Positions 8,098 through 16,074 of a DNA stretch of 64,000 nt are shown in pieces. Origin of the DNA: Acidimicrobiia bacterium. Lineage in GTDB: Bacteria; Actinomycetota; Acidimicrobiia; Acidimicrobiales; Poriferisodalaceae. Location: assembly GCA_022820505.1 (NCBI GenBank), contig JAJEFK010000053.1:62001-126000 (forward strand). The letters run 5' to 3'. Each line of letters opens with the position of its first letter. Within the stretch, counting starts at the first letter, position 1. The position numbers and the translations under genes were made by a program. The notes beneath the pieces were generated by a model. It ran no database searches. It was not told the origin of the DNA and saw only the letters and a program-made list of their open reading frames with translations.

Positions 8098-8268
8098 TCA
8101 GTCAAGCGCTTCGATCACCTGCGCAAGGAAGTCGAGGCCGGTGTCGTGTTCTTGCTCAGTGACGGTGGGCATGGGTGTGATGCGGACGACGCTGCCGTAG
8201 AGGCCGTCGTTACCTACGGGCAGGCCCGCGCCGTTGGCCATGTCCGCTGTTGCCGGTTGTGTGAGGTG
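8098..8268 (-). pseudogene. Class-III aminotransferase C-terminal remnant
   Basis: This minus-strand frame lies immediately after, and in the same frame as, the TGA of the large repeat gene. It encodes about 56 residues. The core GLPVGNDGLYGSVVRITPMP followed by TVTEQEHDTGLDFL and a terminal helix matches the C-terminus of class-III (ornithine/AGXT2-like) aminotransferases, which typically read GLxVGxxGLYGNVLRIxPPLxxT. Nothing else of an aminotransferase is present. It could start at the ATG at 8241 but would be only 47 residues long. I read it as a gene end left by a deletion or insertion joining at about 8268. Confidence 0.6.
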
Positions 8269-11200
8269 TCAGTCATTGTCGGTGATAGTGGCTTCTGCGA
8301 TGCCGTCGCCCAAGGTGGCGTAGGTGGTGTCCACCAGCAGCAGCCGCAGCAAGAACGTCTCGGATCCCTCGCCGCCGACGTCGTCGTCGATCAGTGAGAT
8401 CCGCACCGTCTTGGAGGTGTCGCCCGACGCGAACGTGACTTGGCCCCACTCGGGCAGATAGTCGCCGTAGGCCGTCGCGGTGGCACCCGGCACGGAGTAG
8501 TACACCGTCACCGAACCAGCCGCTGCAGTGCTCATCTCCACCGTGAAACTGACCGAGCCGTCGCCCTCACCCGCAGACACGTCACCCACCGAAATCGACG
8601 GTTTCGACGTCGGCGGTGCCGGGTCGTCATCATCCGCAATTGCGACGGTGGCTGTGCCAGCGGTTGCGGACACCGTGTAACCGCTGCCGGCGCTGATCGT
8701 CGCAGTGGCCGACCCGTCGGCCTCATCGGTGCTGTCATTCGTCGTGGTCACCGTCAGCGTGACGCTGCCCGACATGGGGATAGTCACTTGTCGCGACCCG
8801 GTCGCGACACCGAAGTCGCCGGACTGGGTAACGGTCACATTCACTGTCAGCGGCGCAAACAGAGCCGGATCGGCAGCAAGCGTGAACACAGCATCGCCGC
8901 CCTCAGTCATCCCGCTGCCTGCCGTAATGCTCACCACAGGGTCAGCTGGCGGTGCATCGTCATCATCGGACACCGGCACCGACGCCGAGTTTGCGGACTG
9001 ACGCACTGTGTAACCTGTTCCGTCGCCCACCGTGGCTGTCACCGAGCCGTCGGCCTCGTTGGCGTCGTCATCGGATGTCGTGATCGTCAGCGATCCGGTG
9101 CCTTCGGTCGAAATGACCACCTGATGCGACACGGCAGCCACACCGAAATCGCCCGACGACGTCACCGACACGTCAACTGTCAGCGGTGCCGACGGCGCTG
9201 GCGACGCAGAGACGGTGAAGATTGCCTTGCCGCCTTCGGTCACGGCATCACCTCCACTGACGCTCACCTCTGGCACAGTGCTACCGTCAGCTGTTGACGT
9301 GCTCTCCTTGTCATCACTACAGTTAACTGACTTGGCGACTTCCGCCCCTCCACTTCCTGCCGAGGGACCGACCAATACAACGAACACTCCAACGTACGGA
9401 ACTCTCCCTAGCGTCTGTCTCACGACTCCTTGCGCAACGGTGAAGCCAGCATCCGTTAGCGCACCACAGATGATCTCTGCATGGGCACTGTCGTCAAACA
9501 GCGACGCTGTCTTGGGACTAAATTCTGACGTCGACACTAAAATCGGACCGCTTCGCGCGAAAACTTGTTCCAACCATCGCATATTGTCCTTGACGAGCGA
9601 AGGAAGGGCTCTTCCTTGTTCCTTCTCGTATTCCTGAATGGCAGCCTCTAGATCGTAGCCCGATGCATGCCCAATCGCCGCTAGCTCGTAGTGACGCATA
9701 CAGAAATCGAATGCTTCACCGATATCAGGGTTAGCTCCTAGGACGCCGCTGCGTGACTCGGGGCACAAGATCGGGCGTCCTTGAGCATCTACATCAAACG
9801 GACTCCATAGAGTGGTGTTGGGGTTGACGATGCCGGACTTCGTTGTCCTTCGCGTGCACTCAAGTTGAACGATGTCGTGGCCGCCACCGGGCGGAATCCA
9901 ACGCTCGGTGTGGCCCGTACAGGATTCTCGCGGATGCACGCCACAGTTCGCATGACCCTTCGTATCAGTGTGACGATGCATTTGACGGGCCAAGTACCCG
10001 CTACTCACTGGACAGTCAATATCGGTAGGGCATGGGACGTCCTGATGAGTGTTTGTCGCAGAGTGCTTCGTATAGGTCCCCGAGCAGCGGGTGGGAACCT
10101 CGTGATTGTCATGGCACGATGACACGGGCTCGCCATCGAAACGATGTTGACCGTCAGAACACTCCAGATAGGTACATTTCGGGGTTGAATCGGGAGAATC
10201 TAGCCTATAACCCTCAGAGCACTTGTACTGGAAGCACATCGCTGTCGGCGAAGTCGAGTCCAAGCTATAGCCGTCAGGGCACACATATCGGAAACATTCG
10301 GTAGGAGAAGCAGTCGAGTCGAGTTGATAGTCCGCTGGGCAAACGTAGGTACTACACGTCGGCGGAGTAGTTTCCGGCGTGATCTCCGTGTCTCCTTCGT
10401 CACATGTGTAACGCACAACTCCTGGAAGCACTCGGCTGCAGGTTCTATCTGTGCTGTCTAGCGTCCATGTACTGTCAGGGCAGACTGAGGAACCATTGCC
10501 CAAGTAGGTGCCTGCTGGCCGCTTGCAGTGATTGGTGTTCGTGTCCAACACGTAGGTAGTCGGACAGGTTCGCTTCATGCGCTTCGGATCGAGCTTCACA
10601 GTCCGATCTACCGTTACCGTCACCTCGCGAACCACTGACTTGCAGCACTCCCATCGGGTGCGGGTTTCGTAGTTGTACGCGTCGACCGTCTCGTAGTTGT
10701 AAACGTCGCGCGTCTCATAGTTGTAGGCGTCCACCGTCTCGTAGTTGTACACGTCACGTGTTTCATAGTTGTACGCATCAACGGTTTCTGTCACTGTCTC
10801 AGTGACATTCCTATATGCCCACCGAATACACCCGGTACCGAACTCGTGGTCGTATTGGGCGCAGTAGCGCTGTCGACGTGTGTAGGTCTGGGTTACCGTC
10901 TCAGTGAATGGAGCGACACGAACAGTCTCGGTGTAGGGCGCCTTGCGCACCTGCGCCGTGTAAGGAGCGACACGAACAGTCTCGGTATACGGCGCCTTGC
11001 GCACCTGCGCCGTGTAGGGAGCGACACGAACCGTGTACTCAACTTCATATTGCACTTCGTCAACGGTCGTTCTTACTTCGTCAACCTGAATCGTTTTCTG
11101 ACACTGGCCACCCGTCAACGTCCAGCCGCCACCCGTTGGACAGCTGACAGTTGGGTGAGTGGTGTGCTCAGCGTTCGTGACGCAACGTCGGCCGCTAGCA

Positions 11201-11593
11201 GACACCATGACTGACGTGCCGTAGGCCGAGCAATCGGTATCGGCATCTTTGACTTCGCGCTTCTCGCAGCGCACTGGCTGCGGAGCCGGATCGCTTACCT
11301 CGACGAGGTCAAACCCAGCGATACAGTATGGCTTCGCGACATATGTGGATGTGGTCGGAGTGACGGTGCTGCGAGTAGCGCTGACCGTTTCACGTGTAGC
11401 TTCGACCGTTTTGCCAGTCGCTGAATCGCTTTCTGGCGGAGACGCCGGCCTAGTCGTCGAAGTCCCGGTAATGGGGGCCGGGGTGGTGGGGCCGTCTACC
11501 CCCCCCCCCCTTCTGCATCGCAGCCGCAGGGGTAAGCGGCAGGAAGAACAGGCAGGACAGGGTCACGACAATGGCGACGAGTGCTTTGCGCAT
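8269..11593 (-). CDS. Large secreted Calx-beta/Tyr-repeat protein, interrupted by a poly-G tract
   Basis: The body is an open frame from about 11274 (and in fact from the poly-G tract at about 11499) to the stop at 8269. The signal peptide (MRKALVAIVVTLSCLFFLPL, then TPAAA) starts at 11593 in another frame. The frames join if the G run at 11499-11510 had 11 instead of 12 residues, giving about 1107 residues. Order: signal peptide; Thr/Ser-rich stretch; 18-residue VRVAPYTAQVRKAPYTET repeats; 8-residue DAYNYETR repeats; Cys-rich ~20-residue repeats (CPDGYSLDS type); a globular part I cannot place; three Calx-beta domains (DDDANEADGSVTATV type). It is probably surface-exposed or secreted. It is either phase-variable, broken, or carries a sequencing error at the homopolymer. 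Confidence 0.72.
10150..10350 (-). repeat. Cys-rich ~20-residue repeats
   Basis: About three to four copies of a C-x4-(Y/H)-x-LDS-x(5-7)-C unit lie here (CPADYQLDS, CPDGYSLDS, CSEGYRLDS). The spacing suggests small disulphide-bonded modules, in keeping with an extracellular protein. Confidence 0.7.
10668..10790 (-). repeat. YNYET tandem repeats (48-bp unit, 24-bp half-unit)
   Basis: The coding strand repeats an 8-residue unit (V/R)D(A/V)YNYET five times, alternating VDAYNYET and RDVYNYET, so the DNA period is 48 bp with a 24-bp half period. Copies differ at silent positions. The block is bracketed by TETVTETV and a Cys-containing segment (RWECCKSVV). Confidence 0.85.
10905..11035 (-). repeat. 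VAPYT tandem repeats (54-bp unit)
   Basis: Two full and one partial copy of a 54-bp unit encode VRVAPYTAQVRKAPYTET (18 residues). On the plus strand the unit begins ggagcgacacgaac. Copies are nearly identical at the DNA level, which implies recent expansion. Confidence 0.85.
11499..11510 (-). repeat. 12-nt homopolymer (poly-G on the coding strand)
   Basis: Twelve consecutive C on the plus strand (G on the coding strand) lie about 28 codons inside the signal-peptide ORF of the large repeat protein. With 12 G the frame ends in RDFDD and a stop about 20 codons later. With 11 (or 14) G it continues through VDGPTTPAPITGTSTT into the 1001-residue body. Such tracts are classical sites of slipped-strand mispairing. 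Confidence 0.85.
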
Positions 11594-11720
11594 TTGATTT
11601 CCCAAGCTTTGGTGACCAGAGATCGAACTCGGGCCAAAGATCGAACCCAAGCAAGCTATCAGGTCCCCATAGCCTGTCAAGCTCCCGTCAGTACCGACAG
11701 CGGCACCCTGATCGCCCAGA

Positions 11721-11754
11721 CGCGAAAAGGCCGACGGGCTTAAGCCCGTCGGCC
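11721..11754 (-). terminator. Intrinsic terminator of the liv operon
   Basis: A perfect 26-bp palindrome, ggccgacgggctt/aagcccgtcggcc (11729-11754), is followed on the minus strand by TTTT. It sits about 90 bp past the stop of the binding-protein gene, which ends the minus-strand transport operon, and upstream of the start of the large repeat gene. Confidence 0.85.
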
Positions 11755-11840
11755 CAATCGCGCTGACTCGGAGACCAGCTAGCTACTGCCGGACGCCGCA
11801 GCCGGTTTGAACCAGCTGTTGCGTCTGGCAGGAGGCTTGC

Positions 11841-13556
11841 CTAGCGGCAGCCTCCATTGTCCTTGTCCCAGGCGCAGTTCGTGGACTTCCCGTTAACGTC
11901 CACGACATCGCCGACCTGGTCCCAGGTTTGCCCGGCAGCGTCGAATTGGCTGAAGTCTGAACCCTCAACGAAGTATGCATCCGCATTGCCGTTGAGTTGA
12001 GTGATGATGCCGTCGAGCAGCATCGGATGGTAGATGTCGATCGACCGCACCGCCAGGATGAAGTTCGTTCGGTTCAGGCCGCCCGGCAGGTCTGCAGCAA
12101 TGCGCAGCGCCTCGCCATAGGGGTAGCCATACATGTAACCCACACCGTTCAGCGAGTTACCCGGGTCGAGATCACCGGCTGCAAGGTTGTCGTTCAACCA
12201 TGTGATAAATGGCTCGTCAGCAAACTTCGAATCCGTGGTGTCCTTGCCACCGCCGCCAACGATCCACCATCCATCGGATGCGTCACCGGCCGGTTCCATG
12301 TAGTTGGCGACGGCCTTGCACACCGACGGCGTAAACAGCACGCCGCCCTTGTCCCTGACGTTCTCAATGAGACCGCTTTGGCCTGCTTCCTGGATGGCCA
12401 GCAAGCACGGGTTGCCCGCTGTCATCGAGATGAACACATCGGGGTCGAACGCCAAGACCGTCGTCATCTCGTTGGTCAGCGTCGGCGCGGCGGGGTCGTG
12501 ACGCACCGGGAGGAACTCGCTCACCACGTCGGTGTTCTCGTGCGCCCACTCCTCAAAGCCCAGCTCGTACGCCAGACCGAAGTCGTTGTCCATCACTAGG
12601 CCGGCAACCTTCACCGGCAGCAGATCGGCGAGGTTCTCCTTGATCCAGGCACCCCACAGGATCGACTCGGTCGAGTACGACATCTGCATGATGGTGGTCC
12701 ACGGGTGGTTCACCGGGTCGCCCCAAGCGGGGTGGCCGGTCATCACGAACGGGTGCGGGATGCACTCCGCGTTGATCTTGTCGTACACCGCGAGTGTGTT
12801 CGGCGAGCCCAGCGTCAGGATCGAGAACACGTTCTCCGCCTCAATCAGCTCATCCACGAACTCGATCGTCTGAGCGGCGACGTAGGCGTCGTCTTTGATG
12901 ATCAGCGTCAGGTCACGCGGCGCGCCGCCAACCATGATCGGGTCGTTGTCGTTGAGCCAGTTGAAATAGTTCTCCCAGCCGTAAGCGATGTTGCCGTAGG
13001 CGGCAAGGTTGCCGGACTGAGCCGTGGTGTGGCCGATACGGATCTGCGAGTCGGTGATGCCCGTGGTGTTCGACCAGTCGCTCGGGCACGCACTGATGTC
13101 GATCTCGAAGCCCGCAGGACCGCGCAGAATGCCGTCGTCGCCGACGCCGTACTCGCCTGACTCGATCTTCTCGGTCAGTGAAGCAACAGCCTTGGCGCGA
13201 CGGGCAGCGGCCTCTTCGAAGATGCCTTCGATGGTGGAGCGATCGAACATCATCTCCTCCTCTTCCATCATCTCCTCGTCGGCCATCTCGTCATCGTCGT
13301 CTTCGCCGGCAACGGCAGCTTCGATGTCTTCCTCGGCAGCGGCACCTCCGAGAGCACCGGTGGCACCCTCGTCTTCTTCCTCTGCCATCTCCTCTTCCTC
13401 GGCCATGTCGTCGCCTTCGCTCGGCGCGGCCGTGGTTTCGGTTTCTGTCTCGCTGGCGTCAGCGTCTGTGTCGTCATCGCCGCCGCCGCACGCAGCGGCT
13501 ACGAGCGAGAACGCGAACAGCAGAGCCAGCAAGCGCCACATTCGACGCTTGGTCAT
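11841..13556 (-). CDS. livK: Branched-chain amino acid-type ABC substrate-binding lipoprotein
   Basis: A 571-residue protein from the ATG at 13556 (GGGGAG site 10 nt upstream); a longer frame upstream has no such site. The lipoprotein signal is LLALLFAFSLVAAACGGG. An unusual acidic, Met-rich linker of about 100 residues follows (EGDDMAEEEEMAEEEDEG, DEMADEEMMEEEEMM). Then comes a type-I periplasmic binding fold (ITDSQIRIGHTTAQSGNLAA, DDAYVAAQTIEFVDELI). It would deliver an amino acid or amide to the LivHM permeases encoded upstream. It is the last gene of the operon, before the terminator. The ligand cannot be deduced: liv-type systems also carry urea and other amides. Confidence 0.88.
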   Translation of the reverse strand: MTKRRMWRLLALLFAFSLVAAACGGGDDDTDADASETETETTAAPSEGDDMAEEEEMAEEEDEGATGALGGAAAEEDIEAAVAGEDDDDEMADEEMMEEEEMMFDRSTIEGIFEEAAARRAKAVASLTEKIESGEYGVGDDGILRGPAGFEIDISACPSDWSNTTGITDSQIRIGHTTAQSGNLAAYGNIAYGWENYFNWLNDNDPIMVGGAPRDLTLIIKDDAYVAAQTIEFVDELIEAENVFSILTLGSPNTLAVYDKINAECIPHPFVMTGHPAWGDPVNHPWTTIMQMSYSTESILWGAWIKENLADLLPVKVAGLVMDNDFGLAYELGFEEWAHENTDVVSEFLPVRHDPAAPTLTNEMTTVLAFDPDVFISMTAGNPCLLAIQEAGQSGLIENVRDKGGVLFTPSVCKAVANYMEPAGDASDGWWIVGGGGKDTTDSKFADEPFITWLNDNLAAGDLDPGNSLNGVGYMYGYPYGEALRIAADLPGGLNRTNFILAVRSIDIYHPMLLDGIITQLNGNADAYFVEGSDFSQFDAAGQTWDQVGDVVDVNGKSTNCAWDKDNGGCR

Positions 13557-13674
13557 GTTGTGTCTCCCCAATTGGTTGCAAAATGACGAGTCGGCAGCGG
13601 AATCGCACAGACGCCTCAACCGATCCATCAAGACGCTAGTTCGCGTCCGGGGGCCGGTCACCGGACGAGGTATG

Positions 13675-15054
13675 TCAATTCTGCAACGATTTCGATTCTG
13701 CGATCCGACTCCCGCCGTAGCGCAACCAGGGTTTGGACCGGTTGAACATGCCGATGAGACCGCGTGGGAAGACGAAGGTCAGTGCCACCAGCAGCACGCC
13801 GAACACGAACTGCTCCTCGTCGAGCAGGCGCAGGAACTCCCCGAGCGGGCCCAAGCCGCTCACGTCGCCGAGGAATCCGCCGATCGCGGAGAAGACCTCC
13901 CGGATAGCGACGCCCAGCACGGAGCCCCATATCGAGCCCAGCCCACCGAGCACCGCAGTCGCGTACAGCACCAGCGATTCTTGGAACGGGTACGACTCCT
14001 GCGAGGTGAACGGCACGAGGACGATGCCGAGCGCGCCTGCGAGCCCTGCCAGCGTCGCACTCGCCGCGAATGTACTGACTCTCGAGGCCACGAGATTGAC
14101 CCCGTACACGGCTGCAGCCGTGTCGTTGTCACGCACCGCTCGCATCGCACGGCCGGGCCGGCTCTTGATGATGTTGTGCGTCAACCACATCGCCAGCCCC
14201 ACCACCGCCAAGCAGATCACGTAGCGGTAGAGCCCCTCGGCCCAGCGGGTGGTGCCGAACCACGACGGCGGCACCAACTCGGCACCCACCGCCCTGCCGC
14301 TGACGCCGCCCGAGAACGCCGGCACTCGTTTGGCGAGCGGCTGGAACACGATCGCCAGCCCGAGCGTCACCAACGCGAGATGGATGCCCTTGATGCGAAG
14401 TGCGGGCAAGCCGACCAATGCGCCGATGGCGCCCGCGAACGCAGCCCCTGCAATGATCGAGACGACCCACGGCAGCGCCAAGTCGTCCACCGCGTAGGCG
14501 GCTCCGAACGCGCCGACAGCCACGAAGACTCCATGGCCGAGGCTGATCATGCCGCCGTAGCCGGTGGCGATGTTCACGCCCAGCACTGCGAGAACCATGA
14601 CGACGATCTGGGTGTTCTGCCGCAGCTCGGTCACCGAACTGGTCAGCGGCATCGCCACCAGCCACACAGCCAGCAGCACAGCGCCGATCCAGCTCAGCGG
14701 ACCGCTGCGTCGGCGCGGGCTGACAACACGATCAGCGCCGCCAGCGCTCGCAAGGCCGCGCACCCGATTGCCAACGCCGGATGCCGCCTGCGGGCCGCCC
14801 GCCGGCACTCCTTGCGGGGCGCTGCGCACGCTGAGAGCTGCCCCGGCCAGCTCGGGGCCGAAGTCGTCGTCTTCGGGCGGTGCCGTCGCGGTCGCTTCTT
14901 CGGGAGATTCCGCCGCAGTCGTGTCATCGGGAAGTGCTGCGATGGCAGCGTCATGGGGTGGCGCGAAGGCAGCGAACACGCTGGCATCGGCACCCGGAGT
15001 CTCGTCATCATCGCCTGGGCGCGGCATCGGCGAGGGCCAGTTGTCGTCGCTCAC
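13675..15054 (-). CDS. livM: LivM-type ABC permease (first pair)
   Basis: A 459-residue membrane protein. Residues 1-115 are a hydrophilic Asp/Glu/Ala/Pro-rich extension (PPEDDDFGPELAG) not found in typical LivM (~320-420 residues). The rest has the usual permease helices, with GMISLGHGVFVAVGAFGAAY and the coupling-loop region SRPGRAMRAVRDNDTAAAVY. The GTG start at 15054 overlaps the livH stop by GTGA, so translation is coupled. It forms the membrane channel with LivH and is powered by LivGF. The acidic N-terminus is presumably cytoplasmic and of unknown use. Confidence 0.88.
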   Translation of the reverse strand: MSDDNWPSPMPRPGDDDETPGADASVFAAFAPPHDAAIAALPDDTTAAESPEEATATAPPEDDDFGPELAGAALSVRSAPQGVPAGGPQAASGVGNRVRGLASAGGADRVVSPRRRSGPLSWIGAVLLAVWLVAMPLTSSVTELRQNTQIVVMVLAVLGVNIATGYGGMISLGHGVFVAVGAFGAAYAVDDLALPWVVSIIAGAAFAGAIGALVGLPALRIKGIHLALVTLGLAIVFQPLAKRVPAFSGGVSGRAVGAELVPPSWFGTTRWAEGLYRYVICLAVVGLAMWLTHNIIKSRPGRAMRAVRDNDTAAAVYGVNLVASRVSTFAASATLAGLAGALGIVLVPFTSQESYPFQESLVLYATAVLGGLGSIWGSVLGVAIREVFSAIGGFLGDVSGLGPLGEFLRLLDEEQFVFGVLLVALTFVFPRGLIGMFNRSKPWLRYGGSRIAESKSLQN

Positions 15055-15995
15055 ACCCGCTCGATCCGCTGGGTGCCGAACAAGCCGGCCGGGCGCACGA
15101 TCAGCACCACCACCATGGCGACCAGCGCGGGCAGCACACTGAGCTCGAAGCCGATGAACGGCACATACGCCGGGATGAGCGTCTGGCTCAGGCCGATGAC
15201 CACACCGCCGACCAGCGCTCCCTTAGGCGAGTCGAGCCCGCCGAGCGTCGCCGCGGCAAAGGCGTACACGAGTACCCGCACCATCATGGTGGGCTCGAGG
15301 AGCACCGAGTTCGCGCTCATGTTTGCCGCGATGGCACCGAGGCCCGCCGCCAGCGCCCAGCCGTACATCAGTGTCGGACCCACGCGAATGCCGTTCAACG
15401 CGGCCGATTCCGAATCGATCGACACCGCACGGAAGGCGAGACCGGCCCTCGTGTAACGCAACAACAGCGCCAGCACGGTCAGCAGCGCGAACAGCACCAG
15501 CCAGGCCCCGGCGGTGGAGAAGCGCAGGCGGGCACCTGCGATCGCGAAGTGATCACCGGGATCCGACGGGAAGAACGGCGGGAAGACACGCGGTCCGGTA
15601 CCCCACCATTGGCCCATCAACGAGTTCAGAGCCAGCAGGATGCCGATCGTCACGTTGACGAGCGCTAGCTCCGGCGCGTTTCGTAACGGCCGTATCAGCA
15701 CGCGTTCGGTCGCTGCGCCGGCCGCGATGCCGATGACGACCGCGCCGCCGATCGCCAGCGGCGTCACGAGCGGTGCTCCGATCCATGACGCCAGCCCGCC
15801 GCCGGTGACACCTGGTGCCGCGCCGGCGAGCAGAACGAAGGCGATGTAAGCCGAGAAGGTGGCCATCTCGCCCTGGGCAAAGTTCAGCAGCCCAGTGGAT
15901 CGAAAGATGATGACCAGCGCCAGCGCCAGCGAGGAGTAGATAGCGCTGTTGAACAGGGCATCGAAGATTCGCTGCAGCAGCAGTACTACATCCAT
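15051..15995 (-). CDS. livH: LivH-type ABC permease (first pair)
   Basis: A 314-residue integral membrane protein with the LivH signature NFAQGEMATFSAYIAFVLL near the N-terminus and the conserved AFAAATLGGLDSPKGALVGG in the second half. It pairs with the LivM at 13675-15054 (GTGA overlap). Compared with the second LivH in this operon (17931-18989) it lacks the ~40-residue periplasmic insertion after the fourth helix. The intergenic distance to the upstream livM is 79 bp, the longest inside the operon. Confidence 0.9.
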   Translation of the reverse strand: MDVVLLLQRIFDALFNSAIYSSLALALVIIFRSTGLLNFAQGEMATFSAYIAFVLLAGAAPGVTGGGLASWIGAPLVTPLAIGGAVVIGIAAGAATERVLIRPLRNAPELALVNVTIGILLALNSLMGQWWGTGPRVFPPFFPSDPGDHFAIAGARLRFSTAGAWLVLFALLTVLALLLRYTRAGLAFRAVSIDSESAALNGIRVGPTLMYGWALAAGLGAIAANMSANSVLLEPTMMVRVLVYAFAAATLGGLDSPKGALVGGVVIGLSQTLIPAYVPFIGFELSVLPALVAMVVVLIVRPAGLFGTQRIERV

Positions 15996-16074
15996 CGCTA
16001 CTGCTCAGCCTTCAGCAATGTCGGCCGAGCCCCAGCGCTCCAGTGGAGGCGGGAGACTCGGCGTCGCTCTACAT

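Noticed and set aside
8269-8271. TGA as selenocysteine or read-through codon joining the repeat protein to the aminotransferase tail
   Set aside because: The sequences are unrelated families, a Calx-beta end (ITDND) is a natural terminus, and no SECIS-like hairpin is evident.
10668-11035. CRISPR array suspected from regular short repeats
   Set aside because: Repeats are contiguous, in frame and encode periodic peptides. There are no unique spacers of constant length and no cas genes.
11249-11743. Plus-strand ORF over the poly-C tract
   Set aside because: It is antisense to the Thr-rich part of the large repeat gene and has no ribosome site or recognisable domain.
13024-15456. 810-codon plus-strand ORF across the liv genes
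   Set aside because: It is antisense to livK and the first LivM, both with clear family signatures. Its translation is low-complexity Ser/Arg/His-rich, as expected from reverse reading of high-GC genes.
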